The position numbers and the translations under genes were made by a program. Positions 1-8,685 of a DNA stretch of 40,718 nt are shown here, one piece after another. Position 1 is the stretch's first letter. Each line of letters begins with the position of its first letter. The notes below the pieces were generated by a model. The model was not told where the DNA came from, ran no database searches, and worked only from the letters and a program-made list of their open reading frames with translations. This DNA comes from Hydrogenophaga sp. (GTDB lineage: Bacteria; Pseudomonadota; Gammaproteobacteria; Burkholderiales; Burkholderiaceae_C), in the NCBI GenBank assembly GCA_011391595.1, contig JAABQG010000033.1, positions 1-40,718 on the forward strand. Direction: 5' to 3'.

Positions 1-1
1 G

Positions 2-490
2 CAATTCTTGGCTTCCAGTTCGTTTTCCAAGAACTTCTCGCTATATGGCGAACGGGTTGGCGCCCTGTCCGTCGTCACCGCCGGCAAGGAAGAGTCAGCT
101 CGCGTGATGTCGCAGGTCAAGCGTGTTATCCGCACCAATTATTCCAATCCGCCCACCCATGGCGGCGCCCTGGTGGCTGGCGTGCTGGCTTCCGCCGAGT
201 TGCGCCAGATCTGGGAAGCCGAACTGGCCGTCATGCGTGACCGGATCCGCGCCATGCGCATCGGTCTGGTCGACGCACTCAAGGCACAGGGTGTCGCGCA
301 GGACTTTTCCTTCGTGGCTCAGCAGCGCGGAATGTTCTCCTACACCGGCCTGACGGCAGCCCAGGTCGAACGCATGAAGGACGAATTCGGCATCTATGCC
401 GTGTCGACCGGCCGAATCTGCCTGGCAGCGCTGAACACCAAGAACCTTGATTACGTCGCCAAGGCAATCGCCGCCGTAATCAAGGCCTGA
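2..490 (+). CDS. Aromatic/aspartate aminotransferase, C-terminal part (5' end outside window)
   Basis: The frame is open from the window edge, so only about the last 162 residues are visible. It starts just before the class I aminotransferase signature SFSKNFSLYGERVG, whose lysine should form the Schiff base with pyridoxal phosphate. The rest (RQQHGMFS-like segment RGMFSYTGL, then GRICLAALN near the end) matches the AspC/TyrB subgroup, which moves amino groups between aspartate or aromatic amino acids and 2-oxoglutarate. Choosing between aspC and tyrB would need the missing N-terminal substrate-binding residues, so no symbol is given. A strong terminator follows the stop codon, and the next gene is convergent. 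Confidence 0.9.
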   Translation, partial: QFLASSSFSKNFSLYGERVGALSVVTAGKEESARVMSQVKRVIRTNYSNPPTHGGALVAGVLASAELRQIWEAELAVMRDRIRAMRIGLVDALKAQGVAQDFSFVAQQRGMFSYTGLTAAQVERMKDEFGIYAVSTGRICLAALNTKNLDYVAKAIAAVIKA

Positions 491-520
491 AATCGTTCCC
501 TGACGAAGGCGAAGGCGAGG

Positions 521-549
521 GCGAGGCGCAAGCCTCGCTTTTTAATTTT
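521..549 (+). terminator. Rho-independent terminator after the aminotransferase gene
   Basis: Seven-base-pair GC-rich stem GCGAGGC / GCCTCGC with a GCAA tetraloop, followed by TTTTTAATTTT. It starts 30 nt after the aminotransferase stop and may also serve the convergent gene. Confidence 0.85.
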
Positions 550-565
550 CCGCTGCCAGATTTAG

Positions 566-2215
566 CTACCGGACACTGACCGCCTGCAGATTGGGCAGCG
601 TTCCGCTGATTTTTATCGGCACTGTTCGTGGCGCTGCCGCCCCCTGCATGGTCACCGTGAGGTTGCTATCTACCTGGCGGTCACGGGTGACAAGGAACTG
701 GCCAGTCGCGGCAAACAGTTCCGCATTCATCGACAGATCGCGCCCGACAACCTGACGCGGATCAATCGTCATTTTCACGGCCAGGCGATCGAACCGGGTG
801 GTCCCGGCGCGGACCGGCGCCCCCGGTCCGCGCCGGGCTGCCTCGCCGAGATCGATCCCGTTCAGGGCGCCGCGCAACACGAATGCATCCAGCGTGGCAT
901 CCGCATTGGCCCACAGTGACTGCCAGGTTTTCCCGGCCCCGCGCAGACGAAGAATGCCCATCAGCTCGCCCTCGAGCGCCACGGCCGGCGCAAAATGCAC
1001 TGTCACCTTGCGACTGTCGAGGCGCTCCAGCGTCGCATCGCCCGCCATGACCAGGCCGCTGCTCCAGTCAAGCAGCCAAGTGCCCCGCAGCACGCCACCT
1101 AGCGCGTGCATGTCGAAACTTTGAACGATCAGTTTGTCTTTCTTCAGCAGACCTTTCGCCTGCACCGACTCAAGCGTCAATGCCGATTCCTCGGTTGGAC
1201 GCCAGCCTACCCCTTCGATCGCAAGAAGCGCCCCATCGGGGGTTGCCTGCGCTTCGATACGTAAGCTGCGGTCGACAGTCTGCAGCGAAGCCTTTTCAAT
1301 CCGTCCATCACGGTCGAAACTCGCCTCACCGACCAATTCGCCAGAAACCAGTTGCCCGGCAGCGATCGACAAGCCATCGAAGGCGACAGTCTTCAACAAT
1401 GCTTTTTGCTTGTTCCGTACCTGAGCATCAGCAGGTGTCGACAACGACATGAGATGGTCGGTAACAATCCTGGCCCCCGAAACCTCCACCCGCGCCAGAC
1501 TGTGCACGCCTGATCCAAGCATGGAATACGGTTCAAAAACACGAATCTTCTCGATCGTGGATTCGCTGCCTTCACCGATGCGAACCTTGGACAACAACAG
1601 GAACGGCTGCGGCAGAATGTTCAAACGAACATCGCCAACACTGACCGGCACCCGCCAGATTCTCGCCAATTCCGCCTCGATATCCGGTTTGAATCGGGAA
1701 TAGGGAAAAAACAGCAGTGCCGTCAGCACAAGCAGGCCCAACGCAATCGAGCCAATCAGCACCCATATCAGACGGGAGCGCCCAGGTTTCGTGACACCCT
1801 CGTCTAGCGCTTGCACATCAGCATCAGATTGGCCTCCGTTGGCGGAAAGTACGGGTTTTCCGAACGAGGAGAAATTACTGGAGGCATTGCCAGAATCAAT
1901 CTGGGGCTGCGACTTGGAGCCCAGGGTCGAAGCCCCGGATACCACGGCAGCCTTGAGCCGGTCCACGCGCAACCTGCTCTCCTGCCAGACCGATACGGCC
2001 TCAAGGATCGGCGCGATGAAACCGCCCTCCTCAAGTTCCCGCAACGAACGCTCGACCATTTTCGGGTCGCCGAGCTTGGTGCCGAGTTCTGCGACACTCA
2101 GCTTTCCATCTACCTGCACCAGCAGCATGCGCAGATTGCGTTGAACTACTCGAGTGCTTTGACGAACAGCCTCGTCCCCAATCGGGGTTTTTGCGTAAAC
2201 TGAATTTTGATCCAT
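566..2215 (-). CDS. AsmA-like single-pass membrane protein with an extra N-terminal cytoplasmic domain
   Basis: About 549 residues from the chosen ATG at 2215. The first ~75 residues (from MDQNSVYAKTPIGDEAV) form a charged helical domain predicted to be cytoplasmic. A low-complexity linker follows, then one membrane helix (LIWVLIGSIALGLLVLTALL). The remaining ~360 residues resemble the AsmA/DUF748 type, whose members sit in the inner membrane with a long periplasmic beta-rich part and are linked to outer-membrane lipid homeostasis. The frame is open up to an ATG at 2284 with an AGAGG before it. I prefer 2215 because a good -10 (TATACT, 2238-2243, minus strand) lies between the two ATGs and because the MDxxxVYAKTP start looks like the family start. 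No Shine-Dalgarno is visible before 2215, so the start is uncertain. Function is inferred from the AsmA-like part only. Confidence 0.7.
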   Translation of the reverse strand: MDQNSVYAKTPIGDEAVRQSTRVVQRNLRMLLVQVDGKLSVAELGTKLGDPKMVERSLRELEEGGFIAPILEAVSVWQESRLRVDRLKAAVVSGASTLGSKSQPQIDSGNASSNFSSFGKPVLSANGGQSDADVQALDEGVTKPGRSRLIWVLIGSIALGLLVLTALLFFPYSRFKPDIEAELARIWRVPVSVGDVRLNILPQPFLLLSKVRIGEGSESTIEKIRVFEPYSMLGSGVHSLARVEVSGARIVTDHLMSLSTPADAQVRNKQKALLKTVAFDGLSIAAGQLVSGELVGEASFDRDGRIEKASLQTVDRSLRIEAQATPDGALLAIEGVGWRPTEESALTLESVQAKGLLKKDKLIVQSFDMHALGGVLRGTWLLDWSSGLVMAGDATLERLDSRKVTVHFAPAVALEGELMGILRLRGAGKTWQSLWANADATLDAFVLRGALNGIDLGEAARRGPGAPVRAGTTRFDRLAVKMTIDPRQVVGRDLSMNAELFAATGQFLVTRDRQVDSNLTVTMQGAAAPRTVPIKISGTLPNLQAVSVR

Positions 2216-2237
2216 GGGGAGAGAATGATTTTTTGCC

Positions 2238-2243
2238 AGTATA
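2238..2243 (-). promoter_or_regulatory. Putative -10 element for the AsmA-like gene
   Basis: TATACT on the minus strand, about 23 nt before the chosen ATG at 2215. The -35 region is weak. It lies beside the divergent tRNA promoter, so the two transcription units share about 50 bp. Confidence 0.4.
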
Positions 2244-2255
2244 GCCTGCATTCGC

Positions 2256-2284
2256 TTGACCGACCCGCCTTTAGCGACTAACAT
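2256..2284 (+). promoter_or_regulatory. Sigma70-type promoter of the tRNA-Asn gene
   Basis: TTGACC (2256-2261), a 17-nt spacer and TAACAT (2279-2284), then a GC-rich GCGCGC discriminator just before the tRNA. That arrangement is typical of stringently controlled stable-RNA promoters. It overlaps the 5' end of the divergent AsmA-like gene. Confidence 0.7.
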
Positions 2285-2296
2285 GCGCGCCTCTGT

Positions 2297-2372
2297 TCCT
2301 CGATAGCTCAGTCGGTAGAGCGCCGGACTGTTAATCCGTAGGTCCCTGGTTCGAGCCCAGGTCGGGGAGCCA
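2297..2372 (+). tRNA. tRNA-Asn (anticodon GTT)
   Basis: 76-nt cloverleaf. The acceptor strands TCCTCGA and TCGGGGA pair with one G-T. The D-arm is GCTCAGTCGGTAGAGC and the anticodon loop is CTGTTAA with anticodon GTT. The T-arm contains GGTTCGAGCCC, and discriminator G plus CCA is encoded in the DNA. A terminator follows about 25 nt downstream. Confidence 0.97.
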
Positions 2373-2395
2373 CTTAAAAGCCTTATGGCTAATGG

Positions 2396-2430
2396 AAGAC
2401 CTGCTACTCTATCGGTAGCAGGTCTTTTTC
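2396..2430 (+). terminator. Rho-independent terminator of tRNA-Asn
   Basis: Perfect 10-bp stem GACCTGCTAC / GTAGCAGGTC (2398-2407 and 2415-2424), 7-nt loop, then TTTTT. The remaining ~140 nt up to the next gene shows nothing else. Confidence 0.92.
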
Positions 2431-2571
2431 TATTGGTGGTCGCGGGTCTTCAGGGTAGCCACTACTGTGAAGCCAGGGTAATCCCACCAAGAAGCGTTCG
2501 GCCCCCGGCGCCTCGGACAGGTCGCCAGTCTTCTGGCTTGGTCGCATCCCTCAGACAACGGCCACGAGCGA

Positions 2572-3183
2572 TCAGGGTAAGGTGACCCCAAGTGTCAGCA
2601 TGATCCCGGCACCGCCAAACAACACGAGTTCACTGCAGACCCGGTTGAAGCAATAGCCCATCGACGGAACAATAGCCGGCGCGACGCCGGAGCTGTTGAA
2701 CGGGATCTTGTTTTCGTACGGCTCTTTATAGCCGTGGAGCGCACCTGCAGTGATCTTGAAATAGAGCGGCTGCAAGCTGTCGAACGGCCGCACGAGCCAG
2801 CCCCCATAGACATACTGAGAAGGCTGACCAAATGAATTCTTGAAAAATGCCGCGCCAGCCAGCCACTGCCCGGTGGCCGCGAAACTGTTGAAGCGCCATT
2901 CGCCATTCACCAGGTCTTGTTGATTGACGTGTTCAGGGGTTGGTGAAAAGTGCACGGTTGCGACACTGGTCTGAAAATAAAAGCGGTCTGTGCGCCACGG
3001 TTCTGGTGCCGACCACGGTGACGCCTCGGCAGAAGGCACCTCAGGCGCTGGCGCTTGGGCAATTGAAGGCTTGACAATCCCCACGCCAAAGCACAGGACC
3101 AACGCAACACCCGCGAGCCGGCTTGATAAGAAAACGCCAACGGGCTGCCTCCGTCCCCCACCGCACTGATTCACGACACCCAT
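2572..3183 (-). CDS. Conserved exported protein, probably outer-membrane beta-barrel type
   Basis: 203 residues from the ATG at 3183. An N-terminal signal peptide is clear: basic start, hydrophobic stretch LAGVALVLCFGVGIV, then an AQA-like cleavage site. The mature part is rich in aromatic and alternating residues, e.g. YFQTSVATVHFSP, GQWLAGAAFFKNSFGQPSQYVY and ELVLFGGAGIMLTLGV. It includes a DKIPFN-like segment (NKIPFNSSGVAPAIVPS). This pattern suits a small PagP-like or lipid-modifying outer-membrane barrel, but I recognise no catalytic motif. Homologues are sometimes labelled sn-glycerol-3-phosphate transporter, which does not fit an exported protein with no set of membrane helices. The frame is open further upstream to 3312, but that would bury the signal peptide. 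It is divergent from aat. Confidence 0.6.
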   Translation of the reverse strand: MGVVNQCGGGRRQPVGVFLSSRLAGVALVLCFGVGIVKPSIAQAPAPEVPSAEASPWSAPEPWRTDRFYFQTSVATVHFSPTPEHVNQQDLVNGEWRFNSFAATGQWLAGAAFFKNSFGQPSQYVYGGWLVRPFDSLQPLYFKITAGALHGYKEPYENKIPFNSSGVAPAIVPSMGYCFNRVCSELVLFGGAGIMLTLGVTLP

Positions 3184-3346
3184 GAAAATCGCCCAAAAAA
3201 GGGTGAGCCTACCATGGGACGAAGCAATCCTGTCGCCTGGCCACGCATGCAGTTGGCTTGCCTGCTGACGGGCGCCAGAATGAAACGATAAACTGGTGTT
3301 CCCTTCGTGCAAACAGCGGCGTTGACCGTCAAACGAATTTCGACCG

Positions 3347-4120
3347 ATGCAACATACGCATCCCGAGCCCGCCAGCCTGCCTTGGCTGGAGCCGGGTGAT
3401 GAATTCCCCCCGCTAACGCAAGCCTGGGGAAAAACAGACCCTGCACCCGGTTTGCTGGCGGGTGGCGGGGCATTGGACGTGGATACGCTGGTGCGTGCCT
3501 ATTCCGCCGGCGTATTTCCATGGTTCAGCGCAGGCCAACCGATTCTTTGGTGGAGCCCTGATCCGCGAATGGTCTTGAAGGTGGAGGACTTCACTGTCCA
3601 CCGCTCGTTGCGCCGGACGCTGAAACGTTTTGCCGCCGATCCTCGCTGCGAAGTTCGCATCGACACGGCATTTGCAAGGGTGATCAAAGCCTGTGCGCAA
3701 AGTCCTCGGCCGGCCCAGTCGGGGACATGGATTGTGCCGGACATGGTAGCGGCCTACAGGCAACTGCACGATGCAGGATGGGCGCACAGTGTTGAAACCT
3801 GGGTGAGTGGAGAACTTGTGGGCGGTCTTTATTGCGTGGCCATTGGACGGGCCGTTTTCGGAGAGTCGATGTTCAGCAGCGTCCCAGACGCATCCAAGAT
3901 AGCGTTGGCCGGTCTGGTGGCTTTCTGTCGCCATCACGGCATCACGATGGTAGATTGCCAGCAAAACACCGGCCACCTCGCGACGCTGGGCGCCCGTGAA
4001 ATACCTCGTTCCGTGTTTCTTGCGCATGTCCAGAGCGCCTCCAGCCTGACCAGTCCGTCGTGGCGGTTTTATCCTGAGTTCTGGGCGGAAAGCCTCCACC
4101 ATTCAGCCGGCCCAAAGTGA
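3347..4120 (+). CDS. aat: Leucyl/phenylalanyl-tRNA--protein transferase
   Basis: 257 residues, slightly longer than typical Aat. It transfers Leu or Phe from aminoacyl-tRNA to proteins with N-terminal Lys or Arg, marking them for ClpS/ClpAP degradation in the bacterial N-end rule pathway. Characteristic parts are [24 protein letters not shown], the WWSPDPR segment and the GNAT-fold core ([19 protein letters not shown], then DCQ). The gene overlaps bpt by 4 nt (GTGA), so the two are translationally coupled. The start is the first ATG of the frame giving a normal N-terminus. Confidence 0.95.
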   Translation: MQHTHPEPASLPWLEPGDEFPPLTQAWGKTDPAPGLLAGGGALDVDTLVRAYSAGVFPWFSAGQPILWWSPDPRMVLKVEDFTVHRSLRRTLKRFAADPRCEVRIDTAFARVIKACAQSPRPAQSGTWIVPDMVAAYRQLHDAGWAHSVETWVSGELVGGLYCVAIGRAVFGESMFSSVPDASKIALAGLVAFCRHHGITMVDCQQNTGHLATLGAREIPRSVFLAHVQSASSLTSPSWRFYPEFWAESLHHSAGPK

Positions 4121-4863
4121 CGCATCTCAAAGATCTACCGCTCCAGACTTTGCAGTTCTATGCGACTGCGGCCTATCCGTGCAGCTATCTGGAGGGAAGG
4201 ATGGCACGCTCGCAGGTCGCCACACCGAGCCACCTGATCCACAACGATGCGTATTCCGGCCTGGTCCTCAACGGCTTCCGGCGCAGCGGCATGTTCACCT
4301 ACCGACCGTATTGCGACGGCTGCAATGCCTGCGTTCCGCTGCGGGTCATTGCCGCCAGGTTCCAGCCCGACCGAAGCCAGCGGCGCACCTGGAAACGCCA
4401 CCAGACGCTGCAGGCCCGGGTTCTCAAATTGTGTTTCGTGCCAGAGCACTATCAGCTGTACTTGCGCTACCAGACCAGTCGCCACGCAGGCGGGGGCATG
4501 GACCACGACAGCATTGACCAGTACACCCAGTTTCTTTTGCAGAGCCGGGTCAACTCTCGCCTGGTGGAGTTCCGGGAGCCACCGATTGATGGTGCGGCTG
4601 GCGCCTTGAAAATGGTTTCCATCCTGGATGTCCTGAACGACGGGCTGTCGGCGGTTTACACCTTCTACGAGCCAGAGGGTCAAACGAGTTATGGCACCTA
4701 CAGCGTGCTCTGGCAAATTGACCAGGTGCGGCACTTGGGACTGGAACATCTTTATCTGGGCTACTGGATCGGCGAGAGCGAGAAAATGAATTACAAGGCC
4801 CGCTTCAAACCCGCAGAAGTGCTTAAGGGAGGGCACTGGGATCCGAAGCTTGAAAGCGAGTAA
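4117..4863 (+). CDS. bpt: Aspartate/glutamate leucyltransferase (bacterial ATE1-like, Bpt)
   Basis: 248 residues starting at a GTG that overlaps the aat stop. Bpt enzymes transfer leucine to N-terminal Asp or Glu, making secondary destabilising residues primary ones. The sequence shows the early cysteine AYPCSYL, the cluster [12 protein letters not shown] typical of the arginyltransferase N-domain, [10 protein letters not shown], and the C-terminal GNAT-like part with [16 protein letters not shown] and MNYKARFKP. With aat it forms a two-gene N-end-rule unit, so this cell should recognise both basic and acidic N-terminal residues. Confidence 0.93.
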   Translation: MTHLKDLPLQTLQFYATAAYPCSYLEGRMARSQVATPSHLIHNDAYSGLVLNGFRRSGMFTYRPYCDGCNACVPLRVIAARFQPDRSQRRTWKRHQTLQARVLKLCFVPEHYQLYLRYQTSRHAGGGMDHDSIDQYTQFLLQSRVNSRLVEFREPPIDGAAGALKMVSILDVLNDGLSAVYTFYEPEGQTSYGTYSVLWQIDQVRHLGLEHLYLGYWIGESEKMNYKARFKPAEVLKGGHWDPKLESE

Positions 4864-4938
4864 CGCGTCCCCTCTGCACAATAGCGGAAAACTCGATTTC
4901 ACCAGATAAAATCTGCGGAAGTACCCTACCGCACACCT

Positions 4939-5727
4939 ATGAGAAAAACCGAACCAGGCGTTACCGTCACTCCGACGATTCAGGTTATCGAGCGGATGTT
5001 TGCATTGATTGACGTGCTCGCCTCAAGGGAAGAGGCCATTTCCCTCAAGGAGATCAGCGCAAAGACGGGGCTGCACCCCTCTACCACCCACCGGATTCTC
5101 AACGACTTGGCGACCGGCCGCTTTGTCGATCGGCCCGAAGCGGGCAGCTATCGGCTGGGCATGCGACTCCTTGAACTGGGAAATCTCGTCAAGAACAGGC
5201 TTGATGTGCGCGACGCCGCATTAGCGCCGATGCGCGAACTGCACAATCTGACACAGCAGCCAGTGAACTTAAGCATGCGCCAGGGTGACGAGATCGTCTA
5301 TGTCGAACGCGCTTACAGTGAACGTTCCGGCATGCAGGTGGTACGTGCCATCGGCGGGCGGGCTCCGCTTCACCTTACTTCCGTTGGAAAGCTTTTCTTG
5401 GCCGCCGACGATCCGCAACGAGTGCGTGCCTACGCAACCCGTACCGGCCTGGCAGGTCACACCCGCAACAGCATCACTCAACTTTCCGCCCTTGAACGGG
5501 AGTTGTCAAAGGCGCGGCAGTATGGCATCGCACGGGATAACGAGGAGCTTGAACTCGGCGTCCGCTGCATGGCAGCCGGCATCTATGACGATCAGGGCAA
5601 ACTGGTCGCAGGACTGTCCATCTCCGCGCCCGCAGACCGACTTGATGAAGGGTGGCTCAACAAACTTCAGGCCACCGCAAATGAAATCTCGTACGCGCTC
5701 GGATACAGGGGAAACCCGCCTGCGTAA
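4939..5727 (+). CDS. IclR-family transcriptional regulator
   Basis: 262 residues. An N-terminal winged helix-turn-helix (LKEISAKTGLHPSTTHRILNDL, about residues 35-60) is followed by the IclR effector domain. That domain includes LSMRQGDEIVYVER, HLTSVGKLFLA and the late RCMAAGIYDDQGKLVAGLSIS segment. IclR proteins bind promoter DNA and respond to small carboxylates or aromatic compounds. No catabolic genes lie next to it, so its target cannot be named. The gene is convergent with pbpG with only 3 nt between stops, leaving no room for an intergenic terminator. Confidence 0.9.
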   Translation: MRKTEPGVTVTPTIQVIERMFALIDVLASREEAISLKEISAKTGLHPSTTHRILNDLATGRFVDRPEAGSYRLGMRLLELGNLVKNRLDVRDAALAPMRELHNLTQQPVNLSMRQGDEIVYVERAYSERSGMQVVRAIGGRAPLHLTSVGKLFLAADDPQRVRAYATRTGLAGHTRNSITQLSALERELSKARQYGIARDNEELELGVRCMAAGIYDDQGKLVAGLSISAPADRLDEGWLNKLQATANEISYALGYRGNPPA

Positions 5728-5730
5728 GAT

Positions 5731-6774
5731 TCAACTGCGAACCTGAGGGACCTCAGCCACAGTTGCGGGATTGCTCTCGATCCAGCGTCGCACGCGTTCC
5801 GCATCGGCCAGGCGACTGAACTTTCCCGTCGAATCCAGAAATACCATGATCAATTTGCGCCCGGCCACTTTGGCCTGCATCACGAGGCACTGTCCCGCCT
5901 CGGAGATATAGCCCGTCTTCTGCAGGCCGATGTCCCATGAGGCGCTCTTGACCAGGCGGTTGGTATTGTTGTATTGGAGGGTGCGGCTGCCGACCTCCAC
6001 CTCATGACCGGGGGACGTAGACAGTTCGCGCAACTTCGGATCCGTGTAGGCTGCCGCAACCAAGGTGGCCAGATCTTTTGCACTCGACTGGTTTTTGCTG
6101 GAAAGGCCCGTCGGCTCCACATACCGCGTGTCTTTCATACCCAGGGACTGGGCACGCGCATTCATCAGACCCACAAACGCCGAAAGCCCGCCCGGATAGG
6201 TCCTGCCCAAGGCGTGGGCCGCGCGATTTTCGCTTGACATCAACGCCAGATGAAGCAATTCGCCGCGGCTTAACTCGGTGCCGACCCTCAACCGCGAACG
6301 ACTTCCTTTTTCAGTGTCAACGTCGTCCTGGCTGATGACGATCATTTCAGTCATTGACAGCTTCGACTCGGTCACAATCAAGCCCGTCATCAGCTTTGTC
6401 AACGAGGCGATCGGCAGCACCGCCCGATCATTCTTGCTAAAGAGCACCTCACGCGTATCCTGGTCGATCACCAGCGCGACGCTGGACTTGAGATCAAGCG
6501 GATCGTAGGCACCGTGCAAGCCCGCCATCTGCCCAAAAGAAAGCTTTGCCGGAACCACCGCCTGAACGCCCGCCCGCTGCCTTTGGCTTGCAGACACCTT
6601 GACGCCCTTGCGCTGGCTCGCAACAGCCTTCTTCTTCCCGGTACTTTTTGCCGTGCTGCTGCTCGAAATGGATTTTCCGTCGACTGAATTCCTGGACATG
6701 GCAGCGCCGGCAGGGGCCGATGACAGGAGGATCATGGCGAGACTGACAGACAGAAGTTGCAGCAAACTATTCAT
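5731..6774 (-). CDS. pbpG: D-alanyl-D-alanine endopeptidase, peptidase S11 (PBP7-like)
   Basis: 347 residues from the ATG at 6774. The signal peptide (LLQLLSVSLAMILLSSAPAGA) sends it to the periplasm. A Lys/Ser/Gln-rich linker of about 55 residues follows, then the catalytic domain with the three penicillin-binding motifs: SLTK (residues 124-127), SEN (181-183) and KTG (286-288). PbpG-type enzymes cut D-Ala-mDAP cross-links in peptidoglycan. There is no C-terminal amphipathic anchor of the DacA/DacC type, which fits PbpG. The frame is open to 6909, but that adds a stretch overlapping the leuA terminator. pbpG could be dacA-like, but size and motif spacing favour PBP7. Confidence 0.88.
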   Translation of the reverse strand: MNSLLQLLSVSLAMILLSSAPAGAAMSRNSVDGKSISSSSTAKSTGKKKAVASQRKGVKVSASQRQRAGVQAVVPAKLSFGQMAGLHGAYDPLDLKSSVALVIDQDTREVLFSKNDRAVLPIASLTKLMTGLIVTESKLSMTEMIVISQDDVDTEKGSRSRLRVGTELSRGELLHLALMSSENRAAHALGRTYPGGLSAFVGLMNARAQSLGMKDTRYVEPTGLSSKNQSSAKDLATLVAAAYTDPKLRELSTSPGHEVEVGSRTLQYNNTNRLVKSASWDIGLQKTGYISEAGQCLVMQAKVAGRKLIMVFLDSTGKFSRLADAERVRRWIESNPATVAEVPQVRS

Positions 6775-6854
6775 GTTTCTGGACCGGGACAGGATCAATT
6801 GGGTTGGCAAGGCAAGACTCCAGACGCTGAAAGCGACTGTCGAAGTGTATCCAA

Positions 6855-6894
6855 ATAGAAAAAACCGCGCAATATCAAATACTTGCACGGCTTT
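6855..6894 (-). terminator. Rho-independent terminator of leuA
   Basis: On the minus strand a 12-bp stem (AAAGCCGTGCAA / TTGCGCGGTTTT, two G-U pairs) with a 10-nt loop is followed by a T-rich run. It lies 34 nt after the leuA stop and before the pbpG start, separating the two. Confidence 0.85.
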
Positions 6895-6927
6895 CCTAAT
6901 GAAACACAAATGTTATAAGTGTTTACC

Positions 6928-8466
6928 CTAGCCTTGGGCAGCTACTCTGTCAGCTTTACTTTGCAACTTGTTGAGAGCATGCAGATAAGCCTTGGCAGAA
7001 GCCACCACAATGTCAGGATCTGCACCGACGCCGTTGACAACCCGGCCACTGTTCTGAAGGCGCACCGTCACCTCCCCCTGACTCTCGGTTGACCCGCTGA
7101 TCGCGTTGACCGAATAGAGCACCATCTCTGCGCCACTTTTCACATGGGTTTCAATGGCCTTTAAAGACGCATCGACCGGTCCGTTGCCGTCTGATTCGCC
7201 TTTGACCTCCTTGCCTTCGACAGTGAAGACAATGGTCGCGTGGGGGCGCTCGCCGGTCTCGCTGTGTTGCGAGAGCGACACAAATCCGTATTGCTCCTTC
7301 TCGTTCGTCACGCTTTCATCGCTGACCAACGCCAGAATATCCTCATCAAAGATCTCGCTTTTTCGATCGGCGAGCTCCTTGAAACGGGCAAACGCCGTAT
7401 TGATCTCGGACTCGCTGTCCAGGCTGACCCCCAGTTCCTGGAGGCGTTGCTTGAAGGCGTTTCGGCCACTCAGTTTGCCAAGGACAATCTTGTTGGCTGT
7501 CCAGCCAACATCCTCTGCCCGCATGATTTCATACGTATCGCGGGCCTTCAAAACACCGTCCTGGTGGATGCCAGACGCATGCGCGAATGCATTGGCGCCG
7601 ACAACTGCCTTGTTCGGTTGGACCACGAAACCAGTGGTCTGGCTGACCATGCGGCTCGCCGCAAGGATATGCCTAGTGTCGATCCCTACTTCGAGGTTGA
7701 AGTAGTCTTTTCGCGTCTTTACGGCCATGACCACCTCCTCAAGGGAGCAATTGCCGGCGCGCTCTCCCAGACCATTGATGGTGCACTCCACTTGGCGGGC
7801 GCCACCGATCTTTACCCCCGCCAGGGAATTGGCAACGGCCATTCCGAGGTCATTGTGGCAATGCACCGACCAGACGGCCTTGTCGGAATTCGGAATGCGC
7901 TCGCGCAAGTCCTTGATGAAGTTCCCATAAAGCTCAGGAATGGCATACCCCACCGTGTCGGGGACGTTGATCGTGGTCGCGCCTTCGGCAATAACGGCCT
8001 CGAGAACGCGGCAGAGGAAATCCGGATCCGATCGATAGCCGTCCTCAGGGCTGAACTCGATGTCGTCCATCAGGTTGCGCGCAAAGCGGGTGGCCAGCTT
8101 CGCCTGTTCAAATACCTGATCAGGCGTCATGCGCAGTTTCTTTTCCATGTGCAGGGCACTGGTCGCAAGGAACAGGTGCAGGCGCCCCGAGTTCGCCGGC
8201 TTTAACGCCTCTGCAGCACGAGAAATGTCCCGGTCATTGGCGCGTGCCAAGGAACAGATCGTTGAATCCTTGATTACCTCCGCAATGGCTTTGACACACT
8301 CGAAATCACCGTTCGAACTCGCGGCAAAACCGGCCTCAATGACATCGACGCGCAGGCGTTCAAGCTGACGCGCGATGCGAAGCTTTTCGTCCCGCGTCAT
8401 GGACGCGCCAGGAGATTGCTCGCCATCACGCAAGGTCGTGTCGAAAATGATCAACTTGTCAGCCAT
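6928..8466 (-). CDS. leuA: 2-isopropylmalate synthase
   Basis: 512 residues, normal length for LeuA1. It condenses acetyl-CoA with 2-oxoisovalerate, the first committed step of leucine synthesis. [12 protein letters not shown] near the N-terminus is the family signature, [10 protein letters not shown] carries metal-binding histidines, and the last ~120 residues (from about [21 protein letters not shown]) form the leucine-binding regulatory domain. AGGAG lies 9 nt before the ATG. A leucine-rich leader ORF and a terminator/antiterminator lie directly upstream, so the gene is probably controlled by attenuation as well as by leucine feedback. Confidence 0.97.
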   Translation of the reverse strand: MADKLIIFDTTLRDGEQSPGASMTRDEKLRIARQLERLRVDVIEAGFAASSNGDFECVKAIAEVIKDSTICSLARANDRDISRAAEALKPANSGRLHLFLATSALHMEKKLRMTPDQVFEQAKLATRFARNLMDDIEFSPEDGYRSDPDFLCRVLEAVIAEGATTINVPDTVGYAIPELYGNFIKDLRERIPNSDKAVWSVHCHNDLGMAVANSLAGVKIGGARQVECTINGLGERAGNCSLEEVVMAVKTRKDYFNLEVGIDTRHILAASRMVSQTTGFVVQPNKAVVGANAFAHASGIHQDGVLKARDTYEIMRAEDVGWTANKIVLGKLSGRNAFKQRLQELGVSLDSESEINTAFARFKELADRKSEIFDEDILALVSDESVTNEKEQYGFVSLSQHSETGERPHATIVFTVEGKEVKGESDGNGPVDASLKAIETHVKSGAEMVLYSVNAISGSTESQGEVTVRLQNSGRVVNGVGADPDIVVASAKAYLHALNKLQSKADRVAAQG

Positions 8467-8511
8467 TTGATAACTCCTGTTTCATCGAAGCCCGCAACCT
8501 GGAAAACTGGA

Positions 8512-8553
8512 CGCACAAAACAAAAGGCCCGTTGCGGGTGCATACGGGCCTTT
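8512..8553 (-). terminator. leuA attenuator (leader terminator)
   Basis: In the minus-strand RNA, AAAGGCCCGT (8553-8544) pairs perfectly with ACGGGCCTTT (8532-8523), followed by TGTTTTGT. It lies between the leucine leader ORF and leuA. The 5' arm (GCCCGU, 8549-8544) can instead pair with ACGGGC (8590-8585) inside the last codons of the leader ORF, giving the mutually exclusive antiterminator expected for attenuation. Confidence 0.85.
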
Positions 8554-8573
8554 GTGGAAATCGTGCGCGTGCG

Positions 8574-8627
8574 CTACCGTCTCCGCCCGTTGGGGTGTAG
8601 CAGTAGTGCCAGCAAATCTGAATTCAT
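8574..8627 (-). CDS. leuA leader peptide (17 aa, leucine-rich)
   Basis: A 17-codon ORF reading MNSDLLALLLHPNGRRR. Five of its first ten codons encode leucine (TTG, CTG, CTA, CTG, CTA), including rare-type CTA codons. It ends about 20 nt before the terminator hairpin and about 108 nt before the leuA ATG. In classical attenuation, ribosomes starved for Leu-tRNA stall on such codons and allow an antiterminator, while ribosomes that reach the stop codon allow the terminator. The antiterminator half (ACGGGC) lies in codons 13-15, which a ribosome at the stop codon would cover. The ribosome-binding site is weak. The call rests on composition and position. Confidence 0.8.
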   Translation of the reverse strand: MNSDLLALLLHPNGRRR

Positions 8628-8685
8628 GATTGAACTTTAGCACAACCTGAGACGTTGCGACATTCCGGCCCACATGAATTTCAAA

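Noticed and set aside
1834-1960. Possible degenerate repeat copy in the AsmA-like gene linker (ASTLGSKSQ resembles the PSTLGSG peptide)
   Set aside because: The DNA lacks ATAGC and the fixed spacing, so similarity is limited to a short low-complexity peptide.
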